Assembly: GCF_003464085.1 (NCBI RefSeq)
Contig: NZ_QSDR01000013.1
Coordinates: forward strand, 1-64,000
Reading direction: 5' to 3'
From: Clostridium sp. AM58-1XD
GTDB taxonomy: Bacteria > Bacillota > Clostridia > Lachnospirales > Lachnospiraceae
DNA length: 64,000 nucleotides
Shown in pieces: positions 29,445-41,295 of this stretch (positions within the stretch are counted from its first letter, which is position 1; each line of letters opens with the position of its first letter). The notes beneath the pieces are model-generated. The model saw only the letters and a list, made by a program, of their open reading frames with translations, was not told where the DNA came from and ran no database searches. Made by a program: the position numbers and the translations under genes.

Positions 29445-29544
29445 GTAGTTTCCCCCTGTTATCTTAATGGTTCCCGTTCCGCTTGAATCCGGCACGCAGC
29501 TGTTTTCATCATTCCATTTTGGCATTGTCATTTTACCATAAATA

Positions 29545-29559
29545 ATTGTACAAAACAAT
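29545..29559. promoter_or_regulatory. LysR-type box between LysR gene and oxidoreductase
   Basis: ATTGTACAAAACAAT (ATTGT-N5-ACAAT) has the same size and symmetry as the box before the tct promoter. It is 64 bases upstream of the oxidoreductase start codon. Confidence 0.4.
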
Positions 29560-29622
29560 CTGCTTTTTATATACTTTAACCGAAAGCCAAATATAGTACA
29601 CCGTTAAGAAAGGAGTTTCAAA

Positions 29623-31035
29623 ATGATTTACCACCATCTGTACAACAAATTCCGTAAGAAAGACTGCGTGAATGTTGGAATTATCGGAACAGGCGCTTAT
29701 GGCACTGCGATCGTAACTCAGGGAATACGGACGCCGTTTTTAAATGTATGTGTCATTGCCGATATCAGGCTTGAAAATGCAAAAAAGGCTTATGAAAGAG
29801 CGGGAATTCCCGCTTCCCGACAGATTTACTGTAACAGCGCCGAAGAGGCCGAAAAAGCCCTTTCCGACGGTATGTATGTCTATACGGATCAGAGCAGCCT
29901 CCCTGCCTGCATTGCCTCTCTGGATATCATCTGCGAAAGTACAGGAAATCCGGAACAATCCGCCGGAAATATTTTAGATGCCATTGAACGCGGAAAGCAT
30001 GTTGCCGTTATTACCAAGGACTGCGATGCCTGCATCGGACCGATTCTTAAGAAAAAAGCGGATGAAAAGGGAGTTGTCTATACGCCTGTTGACGGCGATC
30101 AGCATGGACTGCTGATTCAGATGTATGAATGGGCCAAATCAATTGGGCTGCACGTCCTGTGCGGAGGCAAGGCAACCGACGGTGAGTTTATTTATGATAA
30201 AGAAGCCGGGACAGTATCAATCAAGACTGATAAAACAGTAGCGCCGCCTTTTTCAGCATCCGTAAAACTTTCTGAAGATGATAGAAAATACTTTGAAAAA
30301 ATACCGGCCGGCCATGTCAAGGAATATATTGAAGCCAGAAAAGCCGCGCTAGACAGGCTGCCCCATCCTGGAGCATATGATCTATGCGAAATGACGATCG
30401 CAGGCAACTATACGGGATTGACGCCCCAGGTTGAGACTCTGATTCATGCCCCAATGAGAATTTCGGAGATTCCAGATGTTTATATCGGTACTGACCATGG
30501 CGGCCTTCTCGAGCATGAGGATACCCTTGATTTAGTTACCTGCATGCACGAGCCTGCCGACGCCGGCCTTGGGGGCGGAGTATTTCTTGTCGTAAGAAGC
30601 GACAGCGAATATTCCAATGAAATTCTCGCAACAAAAGGCCAAATCGCCAGTTATGACAAACATGCAACCGTCATTTACCGCCCTTATCATCTATGCGGTG
30701 TAGAGACACCTTGCACTCTGCTTCTGGCCGGACTTCTCGGTATCAATACAGCTTCCGACCATTACCTCCCCCGCTTTCAGCTGGCTAAGGTCGCCGATGA
30801 AAACATAGAAGCCGGCGCTACATTCGGCGGAGATCACAGCACCTCCATGAGAGCAGTGATCAGGCCTTATATGCCTGTGGCGCCGGGCAATTATGCAGAA
30901 GGCCATCTCCTGTTCGGTAATCGTGCCAGAGTCCGTATTCCAAAAGGAACACTCATCACTTATGATATGGTGGAAGAGCCTGAAAACTCCCTTTTATGGC
31001 GGCTCAGGCGGGAACAGGATGCATATTTCGCATAA
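29623..31035 (+). CDS. NAD(P)-binding oxidoreductase with SAF domain (COG4091 type)
   Basis: A 470-residue protein of the homoserine-dehydrogenase-like family with a C-terminal SAF domain. The Rossmann motif is VGIIGTGAYGTAIV near residue 18; a conserved central part includes VITKDCDACIGP and TPVDGDQHG; the SAF-like end has NIEAGATFGGDH and IPKGTLITYDMVE. The family is often annotated as homoserine dehydrogenase or FlgA-like but is not part of amino acid synthesis in most contexts. Divergent from LysR and beside the TTT/PdxA-like cluster, it may oxidise or rearrange the imported acid. ATG has AAAGGAG upstream. Confidence 0.85.
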   Translation: MIYHHLYNKFRKKDCVNVGIIGTGAYGTAIVTQGIRTPFLNVCVIADIRLENAKKAYERAGIPASRQIYCNSAEEAEKALSDGMYVYTDQSSLPACIASLDIICESTGNPEQSAGNILDAIERGKHVAVITKDCDACIGPILKKKADEKGVVYTPVDGDQHGLLIQMYEWAKSIGLHVLCGGKATDGEFIYDKEAGTVSIKTDKTVAPPFSASVKLSEDDRKYFEKIPAGHVKEYIEARKAALDRLPHPGAYDLCEMTIAGNYTGLTPQVETLIHAPMRISEIPDVYIGTDHGGLLEHEDTLDLVTCMHEPADAGLGGGVFLVVRSDSEYSNEILATKGQIASYDKHATVIYRPYHLCGVETPCTLLLAGLLGINTASDHYLPRFQLAKVADENIEAGATFGGDHSTSMRAVIRPYMPVAPGNYAEGHLLFGNRARVRIPKGTLITYDMVEEPENSLLWRLRREQDAYFA

Positions 31036-31459
31036 AAGTTCCGCACCTTTCTCAAAACCACAAGTGGCAGAGCGGACTTTTCGGACGTAAAACCGAGGGG
31101 CCTGTATCATTCCACCTAAACTCCAGAAAACGGCCTGCTATCGTTCCGCACGACCGCTCCGGCGTGAAACGTACCCCCTCTCATGCTGGGGCTGGCTTCA
31201 TGCGCGGCGGGAATTGGGATCCCACCGAAAGCAATTGTGGCAAGCAGGGCAGGAGTCTATACACGCCTGTAAAATCGTTTCGTGTGTACCCTGAAACACT
31301 GCTTGCCACTATTATCCCGAATTCGGTTTAACCACTATTGAAAACGTATAAAAGGGAAGTATGTATAAAACCAAAAAGGCGTACTTAAAGGCCCGATAAA
31401 CGGGAATTGCCAAAATCACTTTATGTATTTTTTCTTAATCACCAAAGAATAAACTGCCA
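31036..31459. other. Structured gene-less region with large inverted repeat
   Basis: No convincing coding pattern is seen in 424 bases, although an open frame crosses it on the plus strand. GTGGCAAGCAG (31237-31247) pairs perfectly with CTGCTTGCCAC (31299-31309) around a loop that has its own small ACACG/CGTGT stem. Flanks also pair loosely (GGGAATTGGGAT with ATCCCGAATTC). GC content is higher than in ordinary spacers here. It could be a mobile-element remnant, a palindromic repeat, or a structured RNA. Confidence 0.5.
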
Positions 31460-31738
31460 TCAAACTATGGTTTCAACTACAGCTCCCGCAACCGAGAGAA
31501 ATATCCATTTGGGATGTCCTGCAAGCAAAGGCAGTCCGAGCAGAATAAATACAATTCCATGCGCAACATAGAGTTTGGACATGGCATGATTATACTTTTT
31601 TATATCCGTCACCTCAAACATTTTCTTATTTCCCCATAAACCGATTGCTTTTTTTGAAAACCATATGTATACGGCCAAACATAAATAAATAACGGCCCAA
31701 ATGCATAATATGATAAAAAAGAATATATTTCCTTCCAT
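31460..31738 (-). CDS. Small membrane protein, unknown function
   Basis: A 92-residue protein with an N-terminal membrane helix (FFFIILCIWAVIYLCLAVYIWF), a short cytosolic part with GLWGNKKMFEV and YNHAMSKLYV, then one or two further helices (IVFILLGLPLLAG, IFLSVAGAVV). Similar in layout to DUF3784-like small membrane proteins. It lies 30 bases after the DinB-like gene and probably shares its transcript. Function not recognised. Confidence 0.65.
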   Translation of the reverse strand: MEGNIFFFIILCIWAVIYLCLAVYIWFSKKAIGLWGNKKMFEVTDIKKYNHAMSKLYVAHGIVFILLGLPLLAGHPKWIFLSVAGAVVETIV

Positions 31739-31768
31739 TCAGATACCTCATCAAATTGGAATTTTTGC

Positions 31769-32425
31769 TTATAAATGTATCTTGTTCTTAATACGTAAAC
31801 AGGCTTCTGTGTGTATAATCCAATGTCTTGAAAGCGGCATTTGAATTAGTCCACGAATATCTTTATTACACCAATAATCAATCAGCCAAATTGCTTTTTC
31901 ATTGTCGTTTACTACATTCAACGACTCTAAGTATCCTTTTCTTTCTTCCGGTATTTTTCTTTTCAATTCATCATAAGATAGCCGTTCAAGCATCTTCTCA
32001 GTGCTTTCCCGTACTTCAAAAATATATGAATATAATTCTTCCAGATTAAGCTGTTTTGAAAAGTCTGCAATCTGCTGTTTAATGAGTTCATTTCCTGTTG
32101 TAATGATGGGTGAATTGATACGCTCCTGATAATTGCCTGCAAAAAATACTTGTTCATCTTCATTTATCACTGTATGCGCAACTATATCTTCAATGCGAAA
32201 AATATGCCAAATAGAATAAGCAATCGTCTTACTATGATAACCATCAGCGTTTATGAAGGGAATTGCGTTAAAAGATTCTCTGCATAACTCCTCTTTGAAA
32301 GATACTAAGGTTTGCATTAGCTGACTTCGTAAACTAAGTAAAGTATCAAGCCCCATCTTATAAGTATCTTTCTTTTTTATTTGCGCCTGCATTGATTTAT
32401 TTAGTTCAGACCATTCCTTATTCAT
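31769..32425 (-). CDS. DinB/YfiT-like four-helix protein
   Basis: A 218-residue soluble, helical protein that resembles the DinB superfamily of metal-binding, thiol-transferase-like proteins. Histidines placed as in that family are seen in IAYSIWHIFRIEDIVAH and LSRHWIIHTEACLRIK. The ATG at 32425 has GAGGG upstream; the frame begins eight codons earlier. A good promoter (32506-32534) precedes it. Codon use looks more AT-rich than in neighbouring genes, suggesting possible transfer. Function unknown. Confidence 0.65.
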   Translation of the reverse strand: MNKEWSELNKSMQAQIKKKDTYKMGLDTLLSLRSQLMQTLVSFKEELCRESFNAIPFINADGYHSKTIAYSIWHIFRIEDIVAHTVINEDEQVFFAGNYQERINSPIITTGNELIKQQIADFSKQLNLEELYSYIFEVRESTEKMLERLSYDELKRKIPEERKGYLESLNVVNDNEKAIWLIDYWCNKDIRGLIQMPLSRHWIIHTEACLRIKNKIHL

Positions 32426-32505
32426 ATTCAATTCCCTCTCAAATTCCAATTTGCCGTGCTACGCCTTATCCGCCTAAGTCTTACAACACATAACTCGCTT
32501 TTTTC

Positions 32506-32534
32506 ATTCTAATCTTTGCATTTTGAAATGTCAA
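32506..32534 (-). promoter_or_regulatory. Promoter of the DinB-like gene
   Basis: Minus strand TTGACA (32529-32534), 17-base spacer, TAGAAT (32506-32511). The -35 surroundings (GAGCCGTTTGACATTTC) nearly match those of the promoter at 10135-10163. Confidence 0.75.
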
Positions 32535-32569
32535 ACGGCTCATTGCTCGCTCTATAAAAATAACGGGAA

Positions 32570-32688
32570 GAGGGTGTTGCAAAAGTCGAATCCGCATTGC
32601 CGCCGATACCAGATTCCGTTCCAGGCAGTAGCCAAGTCACTCCATCTGGTATCGGCGGCAATGCCCTATTCCTTTTTGTAACATCCTC
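32570..32688. mobile_element. MITE-like palindromic repeat, copy A
   Basis: A 119-base element with a perfect 20-base-pair stem (32595-32614 with 32644-32663, core CGCCGATACC) and outer inverted ends, GAGGGTGTTGCAAAAG at the left and CTTTTTGTAACATCCTC at the right. A second copy lies inverted at 50901-51017. No coding capacity. It sits between the rpoC terminator and the DinB-like promoter. Confidence 0.8.
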
Positions 32689-32690
32689 AG

Positions 32691-32727
32691 CAAAAAAGTT
32701 CCGCGCTTTTTAAGCGCGGAACTTTTT

Positions 32728-32729
<2 letters not shown>
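32691..32729 (-). terminator. rpoBC terminator
   Basis: AAAAAGTTCCGCGCTT pairs with AAGCGCGGAACTTTTT around a short TTT-type loop. On the minus strand the stem is followed by UUUUUU. It overlaps the rpoC stop codon region. Confidence 0.9.
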
Positions 32730-36354
<3,625 letters not shown>

Positions 36355-36373
36355 GAATGATACTCCCTTCTAC

Positions 36374-39300
36374 TTATTCTTCATCATCAAAAGTTTCATC
36401 TTCTTCAAGGTCAAATTCATCTTCAGACTCATCAACCTCTTCTTCTACATCTACCAGTTCTGCACCTTTGAATTCCTGTTCCTGATATCCAAAGGAACTA
36501 TAGGATTCATCGTCACGGTAATGTTTGTCACCTTCAATGATAGAGCGCAAATCGGTATCGCCGTAATCGATCGTTTCGGTCAACTCAACTTCTGTATTGT
36601 CATCTCTCAGGACTCTGACATCCAGGCCAAGTGACTGGAGCTCTTTAAGAAGAACCTTAAAGGATTCCGGAATGCCCGGCTCAGGGATATTCTCACCCTT
36701 GATGATTGCCTCATAAGTTTTGACACGGCCTACAACGTCATCGGACTTCACTGTAAGAATTTCCTGCAGTGTATAGGAAGCGCCATATGCCTCCAGAGCC
36801 CAAACCTCCATCTCTCCGAAACGCTGTCCGCCGAACTGAGCTTTACCGCCCAGAGGCTGCTGGGTAACGAGTGAGTAAGGGCCTGTTGAACGTGCGTGAA
36901 TCTTATCATCTACCAGATGATGGAGCTTCAGGTAGTGCATGTGTCCGATTGTAACGGCGCTGTCGAAGTATTCTCCGGTACGTCCGTCACGAAGCCTTAC
37001 CTTACCGTCACGGCTTAACGGAACACCCTTCCACAGCTCTCTGTGATCCAGATGATCGCCAAGATAGTCCATTACGTCAGGCTTCAGCACATCCTTATAT
37101 TTCTCCTGGAAATCTTCCCAGGAATTATTTACATAATCATTTGCCACATCCAGAGTGTCCATGATATCGATCTCGTTCGCGCCGTCGAAGACCGGTGTTG
37201 CGATATTGAAACCGAGGGCTCTTGCAGCAAGGCTCAGATGAATTTCCAGAACCTGACCGATGTTCATACGTGAAGGCACGCCAAGAGGATTCAGAACGAT
37301 ATCCAGCGGGCGTCCGTTCGGCAGGAACGGCATATCCTCAACAGGAAGCACACGGGAAACAACACCCTTGTTTCCATGACGGCCAGCCATCTTATCACCA
37401 ACAGAAATCTTTCTCTTCTGAGCGATATAAATACGCACGGTTTCATTAACACCTGGGGACAGTTCATCACCGTTTTCACGTGTAAATACCTTTGCATCAA
37501 CAACGATACCGTAAGCGCCGTGAGGCACCTTCAGAGACGTGTCACGCACTTCTCTTGCTTTTTCGCCGAAAATTGCCCGAAGAAGTCTTTCTTCTGCTGT
37601 CAGCTCGGTTTCTCCCTTTGGTGTAACCTTTCCTACAAGGATATCCCCGGCACGCACTTCTGCACCGATACGGATAATGCCTCTTTCGTCCAGATCCTTT
37701 AAGGCATCCTCGCCTACGCCCGGAACATCACGTGTGATCTCTTCCGGTCCCAGCTTTGTATCACGGGCCTCTGCCTCATATTCTTCAATATGGACGGACG
37801 TATAGACGTCTTCCTGCACCAGTCTTTCGCTGAGCAGTACGGCATCCTCGTAGTTATAGCCTTCCCATGTCATGAATCCGATCAGCGGATTCTTTCCGAG
37901 AGCGATTTCTCCGTTCTGTGTGGACGGACCATCTGCAATGACCTCGCCCGCTTCTACATGATCACCCTTATAAACGACCGGTTTCTGGTTGTAACAGTTG
38001 CTCTGGTTGCTTCTCGTAAATTTAATCAGATGATAAACGTCTCTGTTTCCGTCGGAATCTCTCTTGATAATGATTTCATTGGAAGCGGAACGTTCAACGA
38101 CACCTGCATTTTTAGCTACCACGCAGACGCCAGAGTCAACGGCTGCCTTAGATTCAATACCTGTGCCGACTACCGGCGCTTCCGTCGTTAGAAGCGGAAC
38201 GGCCTGACGCTGCATGTTGGATCCCATAAGGGCACGGTTGGCATCGTCGTTCTCCAGGAAAGGAATCATGGAAGTAGCAACCGAGAATACCATCTTAGGA
38301 GAAACGTCCATCAGGTCAATATTCTTTTTCTGGAATTCAGAAGTTTCTTCACGGAAACGTCCGGAAACGTTGTTGTGAATGAAATGTCCCTCTTCATCCA
38401 GCGGTTCGTTCGCCTGTGCTACGATGAAATTGTCTTCCTCATCAGCAGTCAGGTAAACTACCTGATCCGTAACGATCGGGTTAACAGGATCTGTTTTATC
38501 TACTACACGGTACGGAGCCTCAATAAATCCGTATTCATTAACTCTTGCATAAGTAGCAAGAGAGTTGATCAGACCGATGTTCGGGCCTTCAGGCGTCTCG
38601 ATCGGGCACATACGTCCGTAATGGGTGTAGTGTACATCTCGAACCTCGAATCCGGCTCTGTCTCGTGACAGACCGCCTGGACCAAGTGCTGAAAGACGTC
38701 TCTTGTGAGTCAGCTCAGACAGCGGGTTGTTCTGATCCATAAACTGTGACAGCTGGGAACTTCCAAAGAATTCCTTTACCGCCGCAGTAACAGGCTTGAT
38801 ATTAATTAAGGACTGCGGAGTGATTCCCTCCATATCCTGTGTTGTCATTCTTTCACGCACCACACGTTCCATTCTGGAAAGTCCGATACGATACTGGTTC
38901 TGAAGAAGCTCTCCCACGGCACGAATACGACGGTTTCCGAGGTGATCAATATCGTCAGCCGTGCCTACTTCTTCCTCCAGGTGCATATTATAGTTAATAG
39001 AAGCCAGGATATCCTGTTTTGTAATATGCTTAGGAATCAGATCATGCACATGTTTCCGGATTATCTCCTTCAGTTCTTCCTGGTCTGCACTTCCAGCTTC
39101 TGACAGGATAGACTGAAGCGCCGGGTAGAATACTAACTCCGTAATCCCTGCTTCCTTCGGATCGAAGTCCACGTACTCTGCTAAATCTACCATCATATTG
39201 GAAAGGACTTTCTGATTTCTCGTCGGTCCCTGAATCACCACATAGGAAACGGCAGCATTCTGAAGCTTAACCGCCAGGTCTTTGTCGATGGAAGTGCCTG

Positions 39301-40228
39301 CTTCTGCAAGGATTTCCCCTGTTGTCATGTCGACTGTATCTTCTGCCAGCACATGACCGGTAATCCTGTTTTTAAAATGAAGCTTCTTATTAAATTTATA
39401 TCTTCCGACCTTTGCAAGGTCGTATCTTCTAGGGTCGAAGAACATACTGTTCAGTAAGCTCTCTGCACTATCAACGGATAAAGGCTCGCCCGGACGGATC
39501 TTTTTGTATAACTCTAAAAGACCATCCTGGTAATTGTCAGATGTATCCTTACCAAAGCTGGCCAGTAATTTCGGTTCTTCCCCGAATAAGTCGATAATTT
39601 CGGCATTTGTACCATAACCGAGGGCACGGATCAGTACAGTTACCGGAACCTTTCTCGTTCTGTCTACTCGTACATAAAAAATATCGTTGGAATCTGTTTC
39701 GTACTCCAGCCATGCACCACGGTTCGGGATAACCGTACATGTATAGAGTTCCTTACCAACTTTATCATGGCCTACGCCATAATAAATTCCAGGAGAACGC
39801 ACCAGCTGGCTGACAATGACACGTTCCGCACCGTTAATAACGAAAGAACCGGTATCCGTCATGAGAGGCAGATCACCCATGAAAATCTCATGTTCGTTAA
39901 TCTCATCTTTATCTTTATTGCAAAGTCTTACCTTTACTTTTAAAGGAGCTGCGTAAGTTGCATCTCGTTCCTTGCATTCTTCGATGGTATATTTGATATC
40001 GTCCTTACACAAGGTAAAGTCCACAAATTCCAAACTCAGATGGCCTGCAAAATCAGCGATTGGAGAGATGTCTTCAAATACCTCTTTCAATCCCTCATCA
40101 AGGAACCACTGATAAGAGTTCTTTTGAATCTCAATCAGGTTGGGCATTTCAAGGACTTCTTTTTGTTTCGAGAAGCTCATTCTTACGCTTTTCCCGGCCT
40201 GAACCGGACGCATCTTGCTTTTTTCCAT
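36374..40228 (-). CDS. rpoB: RNA polymerase beta subunit
   Basis: A 1284-residue subunit. The rifampicin pocket is wild-type in pattern ([22 protein letters not shown] split over about 20 residues), and the active-site region has [14 protein letters not shown] and [16 protein letters not shown] glutamate/aspartate-rich tail ends the protein. The ATG at 40228 has AGGGGTG eight bases upstream; a frame to 40312 is unsupported. No rplJ or rplL lies upstream; instead a dedicated promoter faces a divergent gene. Confidence 0.99.
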   Translation of the reverse strand: MEKSKMRPVQAGKSVRMSFSKQKEVLEMPNLIEIQKNSYQWFLDEGLKEVFEDISPIADFAGHLSLEFVDFTLCKDDIKYTIEECKERDATYAAPLKVKVRLCNKDKDEINEHEIFMGDLPLMTDTGSFVINGAERVIVSQLVRSPGIYYGVGHDKVGKELYTCTVIPNRGAWLEYETDSNDIFYVRVDRTRKVPVTVLIRALGYGTNAEIIDLFGEEPKLLASFGKDTSDNYQDGLLELYKKIRPGEPLSVDSAESLLNSMFFDPRRYDLAKVGRYKFNKKLHFKNRITGHVLAEDTVDMTTGEILAEAGTSIDKDLAVKLQNAAVSYVVIQGPTRNQKVLSNMMVDLAEYVDFDPKEAGITELVFYPALQSILSEAGSADQEELKEIIRKHVHDLIPKHITKQDILASINYNMHLEEEVGTADDIDHLGNRRIRAVGELLQNQYRIGLSRMERVVRERMTTQDMEGITPQSLINIKPVTAAVKEFFGSSQLSQFMDQNNPLSELTHKRRLSALGPGGLSRDRAGFEVRDVHYTHYGRMCPIETPEGPNIGLINSLATYARVNEYGFIEAPYRVVDKTDPVNPIVTDQVVYLTADEEDNFIVAQANEPLDEEGHFIHNNVSGRFREETSEFQKKNIDLMDVSPKMVFSVATSMIPFLENDDANRALMGSNMQRQAVPLLTTEAPVVGTGIESKAAVDSGVCVVAKNAGVVERSASNEIIIKRDSDGNRDVYHLIKFTRSNQSNCYNQKPVVYKGDHVEAGEVIADGPSTQNGEIALGKNPLIGFMTWEGYNYEDAVLLSERLVQEDVYTSVHIEEYEAEARDTKLGPEEITRDVPGVGEDALKDLDERGIIRIGAEVRAGDILVGKVTPKGETELTAEERLLRAIFGEKAREVRDTSLKVPHGAYGIVVDAKVFTRENGDELSPGVNETVRIYIAQKRKISVGDKMAGRHGNKGVVSRVLPVEDMPFLPNGRPLDIVLNPLGVPSRMNIGQVLEIHLSLAARALGFNIATPVFDGANEIDIMDTLDVANDYVNNSWEDFQEKYKDVLKPDVMDYLGDHLDHRELWKGVPLSRDGKVRLRDGRTGEYFDSAVTIGHMHYLKLHHLVDDKIHARSTGPYSLVTQQPLGGKAQFGGQRFGEMEVWALEAYGASYTLQEILTVKSDDVVGRVKTYEAIIKGENIPEPGIPESFKVLLKELQSLGLDVRVLRDDNTEVELTETIDYGDTDLRSIIEGDKHYRDDESYSSFGYQEQEFKGAELVDVEEEVDESEDEFDLEEDETFDDEE

Positions 40229-40310
40229 TGACGTTTCACCCCTGTTTTCTAAAATTCTAAATTTGGGCATGGCTGTGCCAAGCACATGCCGCCACAATAG
40301 TGCACTTTCC

Positions 40311-40339
40311 ATATTATCATAGGAAAGTCAAGGTGTCAA
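40311..40339 (-). promoter_or_regulatory. rpoBC promoter
   Basis: Minus strand TTGACA (40334-40339), 17-base spacer, TAATAT (40311-40316), with a leader of about 75 bases before rpoB. Confidence 0.85.
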
Positions 40340-40350
40340 GGATTTTTTGC

Positions 40351-40379
40351 TTGCACTTTTCTCCAAAAAATGATATACT
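40351..40379 (+). promoter_or_regulatory. Promoter of the divergent membrane-anchored gene
   Basis: TTGCAC (40351-40356), 17-base spacer, TATACT (40374-40379). Its -35 box is only 11 bases from the -35 box of the rpoBC promoter on the other strand. Confidence 0.8.
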
Positions 40380-40428
40380 ATTGCAGATAGGTTTGTCCTA
40401 TTGAATAGAACTGCTGGAGGTACTCCCC

Positions 40429-40878
40429 ATGTTGAACACAATTTTAAATGTATTGTTAATTGTTCTTGCAGTGGCGGCAATCGTGTTGGTAGTCTTATAT
40501 TTCCTGGGAAGAAAGCTGGAAAAGCGTCAGATTGAACAGCAGCAAGCTCTGGAAGCAGCAGCACAGACCGTTTCCATGCTGATTATTGACAAGAAAAAGC
40601 TTCGCCTGAAGGAAGCCGGACTTCCAAAGATCGTTTATGAGCAGACGCCGAAATATCTGCGCCGTTCCAAAGTTCCGGTAGTAAAGGCAAAAGTAGGTCC
40701 GAAGATCATGACTCTTATGGCTGATGCAAAAGTATTTGAGGCACTTCCAGTCAAGGCAGAAGTCAAAGTCGTAATAAGCGGTATCTACATAACTGAGATT
40801 AAAAGTGTCCGCGGCGGCGTTGTTGCACCACCGCAAAAGAAAAAGGGACTGTTTGCAAGATTTAAAAAAGACAAGTAG
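40429..40878 (+). CDS. Conserved membrane-anchored protein, unknown function
   Basis: A 149-residue protein. One N-terminal membrane helix (LNVLLIVLAVAAIVLVVLYFL) precedes a coiled, Glu/Gln-rich stretch and a compact domain with MLIIDKKKLRLKEAGLPKIV, TPKYLRRSKVPVVKAKVGPK and PVKAEVKVVISGIYITEIK. The tail is very basic (KKKGLFARFKKDK). I recall similar proteins in Lachnospiraceae but no assigned function. ATG has GGAGG upstream. Divergent from rpoB with its own promoter and terminator. Confidence 0.8.
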   Translation: MLNTILNVLLIVLAVAAIVLVVLYFLGRKLEKRQIEQQQALEAAAQTVSMLIIDKKKLRLKEAGLPKIVYEQTPKYLRRSKVPVVKAKVGPKIMTLMADAKVFEALPVKAEVKVVISGIYITEIKSVRGGVVAPPQKKKGLFARFKKDK

Positions 40879-40928
40879 GAACGTATTAACGGAGCAGCCG
40901 GGCTGGTAAAGCGGCAGGCACTCCTGTA

Positions 40929-40990
40929 ATATAGAAAAGGGATTCTGTTTCGAGGCATTGGCCGCGTCGCAGAATCCTTTTCTATATTAT
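40929..40990 (+). terminator. Terminator after the 40429-40878 gene
   Basis: Long stem: AATATAGAAAAGGGATTCTG pairs with CAGAATCCTTTTCTATATT, ending near a short T-rich run on the plus strand. Confidence 0.75.
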
Positions 40991-41230
40991 TACAATATCG
41001 TCTCTTTCATCACATGTGATCTATGGAGTAATCGTGTTGCAGGGAGAATTTTCTTCACTTATATATGCCCTCGCCTTGTGGGCGTTTGTTTCCCGTGTAT
41101 CTATGATATAGCATATTCACACGAATCTTCAAGAAGTTAATTCAGCAACATTCAAATTCTGCTTCGTACCCTCCGCCATACATAATCCATTCCTTTTTCC
41201 CCCATCTCCAAAAAACGCGGCCACCAAAGC

Positions 41231-41288
41231 AAAAACTCACATATTCTGCGCCTTGCCACTACATCGGAACAGAATATGTGAGTTTTTT
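41231..41288. terminator. Terminator after yfcC-like gene
   Basis: AAAAACTCACATATTCTG pairs perfectly with CAGAATATGTGAGTTTTT. U-runs are present in both directions; it ends the transporter transcript on the minus strand. Confidence 0.85.
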
Positions 41289-41295
41289 GATATTA

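Larger units (their letters stand above)
40879..41295. other. Gene-less spacer with two terminators
   Basis: A 417-base gap between convergent genes. It holds two terminator hairpins listed separately (40929-40990, 41231-41288). Between them nothing is recognised. Confidence 0.5.

Noticed and set aside
30996..31331. 111-residue plus-strand frame after the oxidoreductase
   Set aside because: Begins inside the previous gene, lacks a ribosome site, and covers a palindromic region; composition looks non-coding.
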